Positions 1-10,452 of a DNA stretch of 64,000 bases are shown here, one piece after another (position 1 is the first letter of the stretch; every line of letters starts with the position of its first letter). Under the pieces are notes generated by a model. It searched no databases and was not told the DNA's origin. It saw only the letters and a program-made list of their open reading frames with translations. The position numbers were made by a program, and so were the translations under genes. This DNA is from Sphingobacterium thalpophilum. Its GTDB lineage: Bacteria > Bacteroidota > Bacteroidia > Sphingobacteriales > Sphingobacteriaceae. The stretch covers positions 558,001 to 622,000 of the forward strand of contig CAMBMM010000001.1 in assembly GCA_945868825.1 (NCBI GenBank), given 5' to 3'.

Positions 1-1568
<1,568 letters not shown>

Positions 1569-1588
1569 GGCTACGAACAATATAATTT

Positions 1589-3391
1589 ATGGATAAAAAT
1601 ACATTTTGGGGTCTGTTCTTGATCCTTGTCATTTTGGTAGGTTCAACCTACCTTATGAAACCTTCTGAAGAAGAGTTAAAGAAAGAACAATTGGTGCAAG
1701 ATTCTATTGCAAGGGCTACAAAAGTTGTCCAAAAAAATACGAAAGCAACTCAATTGCCTGTAAGTAACAAAGCAGTACGTACAGATACAGCCAGCTTCAA
1801 GGGTCCGTTTGCATATCTCCAAAGAGGTGATAATACCCCTGTTATACTCGAAAACGAAAACATAAAAGTAACCATTAACCCCAAAGGTGGTAGAGTAAGT
1901 TCGGTATTATTAAAAAAGTTTAAAACCTACCAAGGCAAACCGCTTATTCAATTTGAGGGTGATGCAAATAAATTTGGGTTCTTGCTTCGTAATGAAGGTT
2001 CTTTTATCTCAACCAACGATTTATATTTCAGTAAAATAAATGCTGATACAAAAGAAGCTGTATTTCGTTTACAGAACCAAGACGCTAGTTTTGTAGAGTA
2101 CGCATATACCTTACCAGCAAATAGCTACAAGGTTGAATTAACCATCAAAGCAAATGGTATGGAAAAACATACCAGCAATCCTCAAAAAATTGAACTGAAT
2201 TGGGAAACTGTTTTAAAACAGAAAGAAAAAGACTTAGCCAGTGAGCAACGCTATTCAACAATTTATTTCAAGCCCGTAGCTGATGATGTAGATCATTTAA
2301 GTGTAAGTGAAGACGAGAACAAAGAATTATCGGAAGGCAAAACCCAATGGGTATCGTTTAAACAACACTTCTTTTCCAATGTATTAATTGCAAAAAATGG
2401 ATTTGATAAAGGAAAAATAGCTGTAACTACACAAACAAGTGCCGAATTGGTAAAAGGATATAAAGCCACTCTAGAAATGGCTTTAAAAGCAAATACAGAA
2501 AACACCTACCCTCTAGAATTTTACTTTGGTCCCAATGAATTTAGCACACTAAAAACTCAAGGTTACGAGCTCGAAAAACAAATTGATTTAGGCTGGGGAC
2601 CCTTGGAATATATTAACCGCTATGTGGTAATACCCGTATTTAGCTTTCTATCTGGCTTTAATTGGAGCTACGGATTAATCATTTTAGTTCTCACCATACT
2701 CTTAAAAGTAGTTCTATTCCCGCTCACGTACAAGTCGTACTTATCTATGGCTAAAATGCGTGTATTAAAGCCAGAAATGGACGAAATTAAGGCCAAGGTA
2801 GGAGAAGATAACGCTACCCTATTACAACAAGAATACCTCAAGTTATATAAGAAAGCAGGCGTAAATCCTTTGGGTGGTTGCTTACCTATGCTATTGCAAT
2901 TGCCCATTATTATGGCATTCTTTTTCTTCTTCCCTAACTTATTCGAGTTGCGTCAGCAGAGTTTCTTATGGATGAGTGATTTATCTACCTACGATGCGTT
3001 TTTTAATTTGGGGTTTAACATTCCGTTTTTAGGAAGCCACATTAGTTTAATGTGTATTTTAATGACCATTTCTACGCTTATTTACACCTACTTTAACAAC
3101 CAAGTAAGTGGAGCTACCGGACAAATGAAATACATCGGATACATTACACCCATTATTTTCTTTGGTGTGTTAAATAGTTATCCATCTGGCTTAAACTACT
3201 ATTATTTCTTGGCGAACATGCTAACTTTTGGACAGCAATACATGATTAAAATGTTTGTTGATGATGAAAAAATTCATGCTAAAATTCAAGAAAACAAGAA
3301 AAAACCCGAAGCAGCAAAAGAGAAGAAATCTAAATTTCAACAGCGTATGGAAGATTATATGCGCCAACAACAACAAAAAGGAAAAAAATAA
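1589..3391 (+). CDS. yidC: Membrane protein insertase YidC
   Basis: YidC inserts and folds inner-membrane proteins, with or without SecYEG. At 600 residues it has the Gram-negative layout: an N-terminal membrane anchor (about residues 5-22), a large periplasmic beta-rich domain (about 60-340), then the conserved 60KD_IMP core with its transmembrane helices (about 350-570), including the motif GGCLPMLLQLPIIMAFFFFF. The tail after the last helix is rich in Lys, Glu and Gln, as in many YidC proteins, and may contact the ribosome (inference). It follows pyrG closely and ends at a strong hairpin terminator shared with the convergent tRNA genes. Confidence 0.97.
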   Translation: MDKNTFWGLFLILVILVGSTYLMKPSEEELKKEQLVQDSIARATKVVQKNTKATQLPVSNKAVRTDTASFKGPFAYLQRGDNTPVILENENIKVTINPKGGRVSSVLLKKFKTYQGKPLIQFEGDANKFGFLLRNEGSFISTNDLYFSKINADTKEAVFRLQNQDASFVEYAYTLPANSYKVELTIKANGMEKHTSNPQKIELNWETVLKQKEKDLASEQRYSTIYFKPVADDVDHLSVSEDENKELSEGKTQWVSFKQHFFSNVLIAKNGFDKGKIAVTTQTSAELVKGYKATLEMALKANTENTYPLEFYFGPNEFSTLKTQGYELEKQIDLGWGPLEYINRYVVIPVFSFLSGFNWSYGLIILVLTILLKVVLFPLTYKSYLSMAKMRVLKPEMDEIKAKVGEDNATLLQQEYLKLYKKAGVNPLGGCLPMLLQLPIIMAFFFFFPNLFELRQQSFLWMSDLSTYDAFFNLGFNIPFLGSHISLMCILMTISTLIYTYFNNQVSGATGQMKYIGYITPIIFFGVLNSYPSGLNYYYFLANMLTFGQQYMIKMFVDDEKIHAKIQENKKKPEAAKEKKSKFQQRMEDYMRQQQQKGKK

Positions 3392-3407
3392 GTTGTGTGT
3401 TTTAAAT

Positions 3408-3440
3408 AAAAAAGCCCCGAGAATTTCCCGGGGCTTTTTT
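3408..3440. terminator. Bidirectional rho-independent terminator, yidC / tRNA-Arg
   Basis: A GCCCCG...CGGGGC hairpin is flanked by A-runs on the left and T-runs on the right. It can stop yidC transcripts on the plus strand and tRNA transcripts on the minus strand. Confidence 0.9.
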
Positions 3441-3441
3441 G

Positions 3442-3515
3442 TACCCCCAACAGGATTCGAACCTGTGACCGACGGTTTAGAAAACCGTTGCTCTATCCAG
3501 CTGAGCTATGAGGGC
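3442..3515 (-). tRNA. tRNA-Arg (anticodon UCU)
   Basis: The minus strand folds into a 74-nt cloverleaf. The anticodon stem is ACGGT/ACCGT around the loop TTTCTAA, giving anticodon TCT (Arg). The T-arm has GGTTCGAATCC. The acceptor stem closes with a G1-U72 wobble and the discriminator is A. No CCA is encoded. A -7 box sits 8 bases upstream. Confidence 0.95.
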
Positions 3516-3522
3516 AATGCTA

Positions 3523-3556
3523 CAAAAGTAAAAAAAGCTTCTAAATATTATTGCAA
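3523..3556 (-). promoter_or_regulatory. Promoter of tRNA-Arg
   Basis: On the minus strand TACTTTTG (3523-3530) matches the Bacteroidota -7 box TAnnTTTG, and TTG (3554-3556) lies 23 bases further upstream. The tRNA begins 7 bases after the box. Confidence 0.7.
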
Positions 3557-3570
3557 AAGCTTTTAAAAAA

Positions 3571-3599
3571 AAGCCCCGAGAAATTCTCGGGGCTTTTTT
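3571..3599 (-). terminator. Terminator after tRNA-Pro
   Basis: A perfect GCCCCGAG/CTCGGGGC hairpin with an AAATT loop abuts the 3' end of tRNA-Pro on the minus strand and is followed there by a T-run. It is nearly identical to the hairpin at 3408-3440. Confidence 0.88.
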
Positions 3600-3600
3600 G

Positions 3601-3674
3601 TCGGGGTGGCAGGATTCGAACCTACGACCTCCTGGTCCCAAACCAGGCGCGATACCGGGCTACGCTACACCCCG
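3601..3674 (-). tRNA. tRNA-Pro (anticodon UGG)
   Basis: A 74-nt cloverleaf on the minus strand. The anticodon stem CCTGG/CCAGG encloses TTTGGGA, giving TGG (Pro). The acceptor stem is CGGGGTG/CACCCCG with discriminator A. No CCA is encoded. It has its own promoter and terminator. Confidence 0.95.
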
Positions 3675-3695
3675 AGTCTTCTTTCGAAGGGACTG

Positions 3696-3726
3696 CAAAC
3701 TTAGCATTTTTGCAGCTCATAGACAA
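3696..3726 (-). promoter_or_regulatory. Promoter of tRNA-Pro
   Basis: The minus strand reads TTG (3724-3726), 20 bases, then TAAGTTTG (3696-3703). This is an exact TAnnTTTG box at canonical spacing. Confidence 0.8.
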
Positions 3727-3750
3727 ATAAAAAGTATTTATTTATCGGTG

Positions 3751-3841
<91 letters not shown>

Positions 3842-3860
3842 TTTTACCTTTTGGGGAGTG

Positions 3861-3889
3861 CAAATATAGCAATTCGGCGATGCCTTCAA
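3861..3889 (-). promoter_or_regulatory. Promoter of tRNA-Ser
   Basis: The minus strand reads TTG (3887-3889), 18 bases, then TATATTTG (3861-3868), a perfect -33/-7 pair. It lies just downstream of the stop codon of the HD-phosphodiesterase gene. Confidence 0.82.
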
Positions 3890-3898
3890 AAAATATTT

Positions 3899-5980
3899 TT
3901 ACTTCTCTAAGGTGTATGAAATACGGACATGAAATATACTCATAAGCATGGTTTTAAAGATCTGCTTGATGAGTTGAATGTCTTTTAGCGTAATATCGCT
4001 GTCAATTAATTGATTTTGAGCAAGTTTGTAATCGATAATGCGATCTACTAACTCTGTAATTGCTTTTTCATTTGGGTTTTTTAGGCTTCTTGAAGCTGCT
4101 TCTACCGAATCGGCTAGCATAAGAACAGCGGTTTCTTTTGTGAATGGTATGGGGCCAGGATATCTAAATATTTTATCGTCTACAGATTGTTCTGGGAAAT
4201 TTTTTAGAAAAGATTGGTAAAAATAATCTACCCGAGTATTGCCATGATGCGTTCGGATAAAATCAATTAATAATTCTGGTATTTGATTTTTACGGGCTAT
4301 ATCAACACCACGGTATACATGTTGTATTATTATTTGGGCACTTTTATCGTAAGTTAACTTATCGTGAGGATTTATGCCACTATTTTGATTTTCAATAAAA
4401 TATTGTGGATTTTCCATTTTACCAATGTCGTGGTAAAGTGCTCCCGCTCTTACTAGTAGTGCATTCCCTCCTATTTTATAGATAGCGGCTTCGGCTAAAT
4501 TGGCTACTTGCAAGGAGTGCTGAAATGTTCCGGGGGCTTTAAATGCTAGCTCTCTTAATAGGGTTGAATTGGTATTGCTGAGTTCCATTAATGTAATTTC
4601 GGATGTTATAGCAAATAGTTTTTCGAATACATAAATTAATGGATAGGCTAGTAGGGTAAGTAATACACTTATGGCGAATGGAATAAAATTTGTCCATTCT
4701 ATTTTAACGAAAGAGGCATCTTTAATTAATAAAATACCGAAATAGGCAATGATATAGGTGCTTAGGATTAGTAGTGCGGAGATGAGGAATTGCTCACGTC
4801 TGACTAATTTTTTAATGCTATAAATTGCGGTCATACCTGCAGCGATTTGCAGGAAGGCGAATTCGAAGCTATTGGGAACCCAGAATGATGCTATTAAAAC
4901 TACGAGGAGGTGAATATTAAGAGCTAACCGGGTGTCGAATAGTATGCGAATTATGATTGGTACGATACAATAAGGGATGAAATAAATATTAAGCATATTT
5001 AGTTTTATTGCCCAAGAGAGTGTCAAAATCATACCGCAAATAACTACGAGTATGAGTGAAAGCTTACGATGGTCTTGAAAAATATCTTTTCTAAATAGAT
5101 ATAAAAATATCATGAGTAAGGCTACTATTAAGCCTACTAGAATTAATTGGCCGATAAATAGCCACTGACGACTTGCTCTGAGTAAGGGATCGCCTTCAAA
5201 TGCAATTCGTAAGGATTCTAATTTTTGGAAGGTTTCGGCATTTATAATATCTCCATCGCTTATGATCAATTCTCCTTTTTGAACCATTCCTAAAGCGGGA
5301 GAAATATTGGTATATGCTTCTTTCTCAAGTTTATCGGTTAAGCGTTCATCAAAAACCAAATTTTCTGTGACAAATTGACTTATAAGTTGGTAAAAAGCTT
5401 GTTTTTGTGCTACTACTTCTTGCTGCTCAATTGCTGTTTTTAATATGCTTTTTGCACCTTCAATATCGTGTACATCTAAGGTATTTTTCTCGGTGGCTAG
5501 GCCATTGTTTACTACTATGAAATTATAATAGGGTTCTAGCTGCTTATATTTGGGCAATAAACGGGCAACTCCTTGTTTATAAACTCTTTGAAGTAAATCT
5601 ACTCCCAAGAGGGTATACTCTTTTTGTAATGGTTGACTAAGCTGCCACTGCTTGGCTTGTGCAGAAAGCACAATGGTAAATTCTTCTATCGAACTTGCCT
5701 CTACTTGAGATTCGTATCTATATATGGGTTTTACAGACTTAAATATTTGCTTTCGGTCATTTTCTAGTTGTTCGGGTGTTTTTTGAATGGCAAAAGCGAA
5801 TGGCGATACCAGATCTTTTTGAGTCCATACCTTACCCTTATCGTATTCAAACTTAAAACGTGCCTGTTTAGGCAATACAAAGCAAATGAATAGTGTAGCA
5901 CCCAACATCATTAGGTATTTAATGAGATTATAATACCTGAAGTAGAGAAGTTTATAAACTGGTTTTTTTATACGTGCCAC
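3899..5980 (-). CDS. PgpH-type 7TM HD-domain phosphohydrolase
   Basis: This 693-residue membrane protein matches the 7TMR-HD family, whose characterised member PgpH hydrolyses cyclic di-AMP. Order: one N-terminal helix (about 20-38), a large extracytoplasmic 7TMR-HDED-like domain (about 45-270), about seven helices (about 273-455), then a cytoplasmic HD domain (about 465-690) with H488, the HD pair in YHDIGKM (517-518) and a THHGNTRVDYFY region. The start is GTG at 5980; the ATG two bases upstream is out of frame. A TAnnTTTG box lies 17 bases before it. The substrate is inferred from the family: no diadenylate cyclase gene lies in the window, and another cyclic nucleotide is possible. Confidence 0.88.
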   Translation of the reverse strand: MARIKKPVYKLLYFRYYNLIKYLMMLGATLFICFVLPKQARFKFEYDKGKVWTQKDLVSPFAFAIQKTPEQLENDRKQIFKSVKPIYRYESQVEASSIEEFTIVLSAQAKQWQLSQPLQKEYTLLGVDLLQRVYKQGVARLLPKYKQLEPYYNFIVVNNGLATEKNTLDVHDIEGAKSILKTAIEQQEVVAQKQAFYQLISQFVTENLVFDERLTDKLEKEAYTNISPALGMVQKGELIISDGDIINAETFQKLESLRIAFEGDPLLRASRQWLFIGQLILVGLIVALLMIFLYLFRKDIFQDHRKLSLILVVICGMILTLSWAIKLNMLNIYFIPYCIVPIIIRILFDTRLALNIHLLVVLIASFWVPNSFEFAFLQIAAGMTAIYSIKKLVRREQFLISALLILSTYIIAYFGILLIKDASFVKIEWTNFIPFAISVLLTLLAYPLIYVFEKLFAITSEITLMELSNTNSTLLRELAFKAPGTFQHSLQVANLAEAAIYKIGGNALLVRAGALYHDIGKMENPQYFIENQNSGINPHDKLTYDKSAQIIIQHVYRGVDIARKNQIPELLIDFIRTHHGNTRVDYFYQSFLKNFPEQSVDDKIFRYPGPIPFTKETAVLMLADSVEAASRSLKNPNEKAITELVDRIIDYKLAQNQLIDSDITLKDIQLIKQIFKTMLMSIFHVRISYTLEK

Positions 5981-5997
5981 ATTAAGATTTATATAAT

Positions 5998-6005
5998 CAA
6001 ATGTA
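5998..6005 (-). promoter_or_regulatory. -7 box of the HD-phosphodiesterase gene
   Basis: TACATTTG on the minus strand matches TAnnTTTG, 17 bases before the GTG start. I see no good TTG at the -33 distance. Confidence 0.5.
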
Positions 6006-6124
6006 CTAAATATGTTTAAAGCTATAAATCATATGATTTTAAAGCTCTTTTGTAGTTATAAAATGCTTTTTTGCTATTGGGGTTAAATAGTTAAATTGCA
6101 ATCATAAAATCTAAATGTTTACCT

Positions 6125-7300
6125 ATGAATGAAGTTGTTATTGTTTCGGCCGCTAGAACTCCTATTGGCAGTTTTGGAGGAAATCTAGCTTCGCTATCTG
6201 CCAGTCAGTTGGGTGCAGTAGCTATAAAAGCTGCTGTAGAACGTGCGGGCATTCATGCTAACCAAGTACAGGAAGTATATATGGGCAATGTATTATCGGC
6301 CAACTTGGGGCAGGCACCTGCCACCCAAGCTGCTAAATTTGCCGGTTTACCCGATATTCCTGCTACTACAATTAATAAAGTATGTGCATCGGGCACCAAG
6401 GCTATTATGTTGGCCGCTCAAAGTATTGCTTTGGGTGAAAATGATATTGTGGTTGCTGGCGGTATGGAAAGCATGAGTAATGTCCCTTATTATTTGGATA
6501 AGGCTAGAACGGGCTATCGTTTAGGCAATGGAGAATTATTAGATGGCTTGATAAAAGATGGACTTTGGGATGTATACAATAATTACCACATGGGTGTTGC
6601 GGCAGAGCTTTGTGCTAGCGAATGTGGTATTAACCGAACTGAGCAAGATACTTTTGCGATACAATCCTACACAAGAGCACAAGAAGCACAAAAAAGCGGC
6701 AAATTTGAACAAGAAATTATTGCTGTTGAACTAAAAGATAAAAAAGGAGAATCTGTTTGGATTAGTAGCGACGAAGAACCAATATCTGTAAATTTTGATA
6801 AAATACCTACGCTGAAACCCGTATTTAAAAAAGATGGTACAGTTACAGCTGCCAATGCTTCTACCTTAAATGATGGCGCAGCGGCCTTGGTATTAATGAG
6901 CAGTAACAAAGCAAAACAACTAGGCTTAAAACCCTTAGCCAAGATTTTAGCGTATGCAGATGCACAACAAGCTCCTGAGTGGTTTACTACTGCCCCTTCT
7001 AAAGCCATTCCCTTGGCCTTAAAGCGGGCTGGGTTAAGCACCAACGATGTAGATTATTTTGAGATAAATGAGGCTTTTTCAGTAGTTGCATTGGCTAATA
7101 ACAAAGAAATGAAGCTAGATAACGATAAAGTTAACGTAAATGGTGGTGCTGTAGCTCTTGGTCATCCACTTGGGGCCTCGGGTGCACGCATTGTAGTGAC
7201 ATTATTACATGTTTTAAGCCAGAAAAATGCTAAAATTGGAGTTGCAGGAATTTGCAATGGTGGCGGTGGCGCCAGCGCATTAGTGATAGAACGTTTGTAA
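6125..7300 (+). CDS. Acetyl-CoA C-acetyltransferase (thiolase)
   Basis: A biosynthetic-type thiolase of 391 residues, the usual family length, which condenses two acetyl-CoA to acetoacetyl-CoA or runs the reverse cleavage. All three catalytic elements are visible: nucleophile Cys87 in [11 protein letters not shown], His347 in [12 protein letters not shown] and Cys377 in [11 protein letters not shown]. It is the first gene of a plus-strand run: the next gene starts 4 bases after its stop. No other beta-oxidation or mevalonate gene is adjacent, so the pathway (ketone body, mevalonate or fatty acid) cannot be assigned from context. Confidence 0.93.
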   Translation: MNEVVIVSAARTPIGSFGGNLASLSASQLGAVAIKAAVERAGIHANQVQEVYMGNVLSANLGQAPATQAAKFAGLPDIPATTINKVCASGTKAIMLAAQSIALGENDIVVAGGMESMSNVPYYLDKARTGYRLGNGELLDGLIKDGLWDVYNNYHMGVAAELCASECGINRTEQDTFAIQSYTRAQEAQKSGKFEQEIIAVELKDKKGESVWISSDEEPISVNFDKIPTLKPVFKKDGTVTAANASTLNDGAAALVLMSSNKAKQLGLKPLAKILAYADAQQAPEWFTTAPSKAIPLALKRAGLSTNDVDYFEINEAFSVVALANNKEMKLDNDKVNVNGGAVALGHPLGASGARIVVTLLHVLSQKNAKIGVAGICNGGGGASALVIERL

Positions 7301-7304
7301 GCAC

Positions 7305-8225
7305 ATGAAAAAACTAGTGATTTTTTGTTTTTTTAGCATTGTTGCCATGCGGTGTTTGGCACAACATAGCCACGAACCGGCGCAAGTTTCACATCTGTCT
7401 GCCTATCAAGATAGTTTGCTTTCCCTAAGCAAACAATTTATTAACCAAGAAACAGAACCTCAACGCTATAATGCCAATTATCAATTTATTAAAACCTTGG
7501 TAGAAGCACTTAAAGAGCCCAAATCTTTCTATTTCGAATTTGATTCTTTAAAAACAATTTCGATAGTGAATGCACCCGATAAAAAGTTTAGAATATTTAC
7601 CTGGCATGTATTAAACGACGATGGTTCTTACCGCTTTTATGGTACTATTCAACTTAATAGCAGCGATGGTAAACTAAAACTTTTCCCATTGAGTGATTAT
7701 AGCGCATTTATCCAAAACCCGGCTACTCAAGAATTGAAAACAGAAGAATGGTTTGCAGCTCAATACTACCAAGTACTAGAAGTTAACCAAAACACAACTA
7801 GCCCTTACTATGTGTTATTAGGTTGGAAAGGAAAGAACAACAACTCCACGCAAAAAGTAATAGATGTGCTCCGATTTGTAAATGGAATTCCTTACTTTGG
7901 TTCAGCTGTATTCGATGGCAACAATCAATATTCAGGAAATAAACGGATCATTTTTGAGTATTCGAGAGAGGTTTCTATGTATTTAAAATATGATTACACT
8001 AAGGAGCAAATTGTTTTTGATCATTTAGTACCCACAAACCCGACACTTAAAAACGATTTTTCTAAATACGGACCGGATATGACCTACGATGCTTTTCAAT
8101 TAAGTAAAGGCCGTTTAAAATTTCAATCCAATTTAGTGTTAAATAATGCGCCATCAGACAAAGACGATTTATTTAACGACCCCGAAAAACTAAAACAAAA
8201 CACCCAACCCATTCGTAAATATTAA
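7305..8225 (+). CDS. Secreted protein of unknown function
   Basis: I do not recognise this 306-residue protein. It begins with a typical signal peptide (MKKLVIFCFFSIVAM..CLAQ, cleavage near residue 20), so it is probably periplasmic or surface-associated. There is no lipobox or further membrane segment. The mature part looks beta-rich, with short segments such as FRIFTWHVLNDDGSYRFYG and YYVLLGWKGKNN separated by charged turns. It sits between a thiolase (4-base gap) and a secreted peptidase (31-base gap) on one strand, so co-expression is likely; a link to peptide processing would be a guess. Confidence 0.75.
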   Translation: MKKLVIFCFFSIVAMRCLAQHSHEPAQVSHLSAYQDSLLSLSKQFINQETEPQRYNANYQFIKTLVEALKEPKSFYFEFDSLKTISIVNAPDKKFRIFTWHVLNDDGSYRFYGTIQLNSSDGKLKLFPLSDYSAFIQNPATQELKTEEWFAAQYYQVLEVNQNTTSPYYVLLGWKGKNNNSTQKVIDVLRFVNGIPYFGSAVFDGNNQYSGNKRIIFEYSREVSMYLKYDYTKEQIVFDHLVPTNPTLKNDFSKYGPDMTYDAFQLSKGRLKFQSNLVLNNAPSDKDDLFNDPEKLKQNTQPIRKY

Positions 8226-8256
8226 TCAATATATCGTATAAACCCTAGAAAATAAC

Positions 8257-10434
8257 ATGAAAAAAATCTTAATCCTGCTTTTAATTAGCACCAGCGTTTT
8301 TGGGCAAAGCAAAAAAATGTTTACCCTCGAAGACGTATTTAAAAAAGGCACCTTTAGCACCAAAGGCATGCGTGGCTTACGTAGTATGCAGGACGGCAAT
8401 ACCTACCTTTCTGTAGAAACCGATGAGAAAACAAAAGTACGCTATGTAGCAAAAAACAACTACTTAGACGGTAAACAAAATAGCATTTTGTTTAAAGAAA
8501 CTGATTTAGTTTATAAAGGCGACACCTTGCCCATTAGCACTAATTTCAACGATAATGAAACCAAAATATTAATTCCTGTGGGCGAAGAAGCGATTTATCG
8601 TCGCTCATCTAAGGCAAATTATTTTGTATACGATTTGTTAAGCAAAAAAATTACCGAAGTATCTGCCAAGGGGAAACAACTCTTTGCTACATTTTCTCCG
8701 GATGGCAATAGTGTAGCGTTTGTGCGTGACAATAACTTGTTCGTAAAAAACCTAATAAATGGCGAAGAAAAACAATTAACCAGCGATGGCAAAAACAATG
8801 AAGTAATTAACGGTCGCTCAGATTGGGTTTACGAGGAAGAATTTTCATTTGCCCAGGCATTTTATTGGAGCCCCGATGGTAAAAAAATTGCTTTTTATAA
8901 GTTTAACGAAAAAGAAGTACCCGAATTTAGCATGACCATGTTCGATGGCTTATACCCTACCGAATACAAATACAAATACCCCAAACCAGGTGAAAAAAAT
9001 GCCATCTTAAGCATTCACGTGTATGATTTAGCATCATCGAACACTAAAACTGTAGATATTGGTACAGAGTCAGATCAATACATACCCCGAATCCGCTGGA
9101 CTCAGGATGCAAATACCGTTTGTGTATTGCGCATGAACAGACATCAAAATAAAGTAGAATACCTTTTAGCAAATGCTAGTACAGGTGCTACTAATACGAT
9201 GATGACTGAAACTGACAAATATTATGTAGACATTGAAAAAGAACAATTAACCTTCTTAAACAATGGCAAACAATTTATTAATGTGAGTGAAAAAGATGGT
9301 TTCAACCACATTTACTTATACGATTTAAGCGGCAAACAAATTGCTCAAATTACCAAAGGCGCATGGGAAGTAACCGATATTTACGGCATCGATCAGAAAA
9401 ATGGCTTAGTCTATTATCAATCTAGCGAAAGCTCTCCCCTACAACGTGATGTGTATGTTATTGGTTTAAACGGCAAAGGTAAACGCAAAATTAGCACACA
9501 AGCAGGCACCAACACGGCATCGTTTAGTACCACGTTTAATTACTATATTTTAGCCAATAGCAGTGCTAAAAGCCCAAGCTACGTAAGTTTACACACGAAC
9601 AAAGGAGCGGTAATTAGAGTATTGGAAGACAATGCCAAAGCAAAAGCCAAATTTGCCGAATATCAATTAAGCCCTACTGAATTCTTTAGCCTAACTACCT
9701 CAGAGGGTGTTAATTTAAATGGTTACATGATTAAACCGGCCGATTTCGATCCGAACAAAAAATATCCGGTATTTATGTATGTATACGGTGGCCCGGGTAG
9801 CCAAAACGTAGTAGACTCGTGGGGTGCATCCCGCAACATGTGGTTCAACTATTTGGCTCAAAAAGGATACATTATAGCTTGTGTAGATAATCGTGGTACG
9901 GGTGCCAGAGGTGCCGAATTCAAAAAAATGACCTACCAAAACCTAGGGCATTACGAAACAATCGATCAAATTGAGGGCGCTAAATGGTTGGCAAAACAAT
10001 CGTATGTAGATGGTAGACGCATTGGTATTTGGGGTTGGAGCTATGGTGGTTACATGTCATCACTGTGTATCACCAAAGGTGCCGATACCTTTAAAATGGC
10101 CATTGCTGTTGCACCGGTTACTACCTGGAGATATTACGACAGCATTTATACAGAGCGTTATCTACGCACCCCACAAGAAAATGCAAAAGGATACGACGAA
10201 AACTCTCCAATAAACTTTGCCGATAAATTAAAAGGTAAATTTTTATTAATACACGGAACTGCCGATGATAACGTACATTTCCAAAACAGCGTCATGTTCT
10301 CCGAAGCTTTAATTCAGGCAAACAAATCATTTGAACAAGCCTACTATCCGAACAAAAACCACGGCATTTTTGGTGGCAATACCACCATACAACTGTATAC
10401 AAAAATGACCGATTTTATTTTAAACAACTTATAA
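8257..10434 (+). CDS. Dipeptidyl peptidase IV (S9 family)
   Basis: A secreted serine peptidase that removes N-terminal X-Pro dipeptides. At 725 residues it has a signal peptide (about 1-16, ending VFGQ), an eight-bladed beta-propeller (about 30-470) and an alpha/beta-hydrolase domain (about 480-725). The propeller carries the Glu motif DWVYEEEF that binds the substrate N-terminus in DPP-IV. The triad is Ser595 in GWSYGGYMS, Asp670/671 in GTADDNVHF and His702 in NHGIFGG. The peptide importer 18 bases downstream suggests that the released dipeptides are taken up directly. Confidence 0.95.
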   Translation: MKKILILLLISTSVFGQSKKMFTLEDVFKKGTFSTKGMRGLRSMQDGNTYLSVETDEKTKVRYVAKNNYLDGKQNSILFKETDLVYKGDTLPISTNFNDNETKILIPVGEEAIYRRSSKANYFVYDLLSKKITEVSAKGKQLFATFSPDGNSVAFVRDNNLFVKNLINGEEKQLTSDGKNNEVINGRSDWVYEEEFSFAQAFYWSPDGKKIAFYKFNEKEVPEFSMTMFDGLYPTEYKYKYPKPGEKNAILSIHVYDLASSNTKTVDIGTESDQYIPRIRWTQDANTVCVLRMNRHQNKVEYLLANASTGATNTMMTETDKYYVDIEKEQLTFLNNGKQFINVSEKDGFNHIYLYDLSGKQIAQITKGAWEVTDIYGIDQKNGLVYYQSSESSPLQRDVYVIGLNGKGKRKISTQAGTNTASFSTTFNYYILANSSAKSPSYVSLHTNKGAVIRVLEDNAKAKAKFAEYQLSPTEFFSLTTSEGVNLNGYMIKPADFDPNKKYPVFMYVYGGPGSQNVVDSWGASRNMWFNYLAQKGYIIACVDNRGTGARGAEFKKMTYQNLGHYETIDQIEGAKWLAKQSYVDGRRIGIWGWSYGGYMSSLCITKGADTFKMAIAVAPVTTWRYYDSIYTERYLRTPQENAKGYDENSPINFADKLKGKFLLIHGTADDNVHFQNSVMFSEALIQANKSFEQAYYPNKNHGIFGGNTTIQLYTKMTDFILNNL

Positions 10435-10452
10435 TATAGAAGCCTATAAAAA

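Noticed and set aside
3255-3566. A 103-codon plus-strand frame crossing the tRNA-Arg gene
   Set aside because: Its product (containing PPTGFEPVTDGLENR) is the antisense reading of the tRNA, a well-known database artefact. The region is explained by yidC, a terminator and the tRNA.
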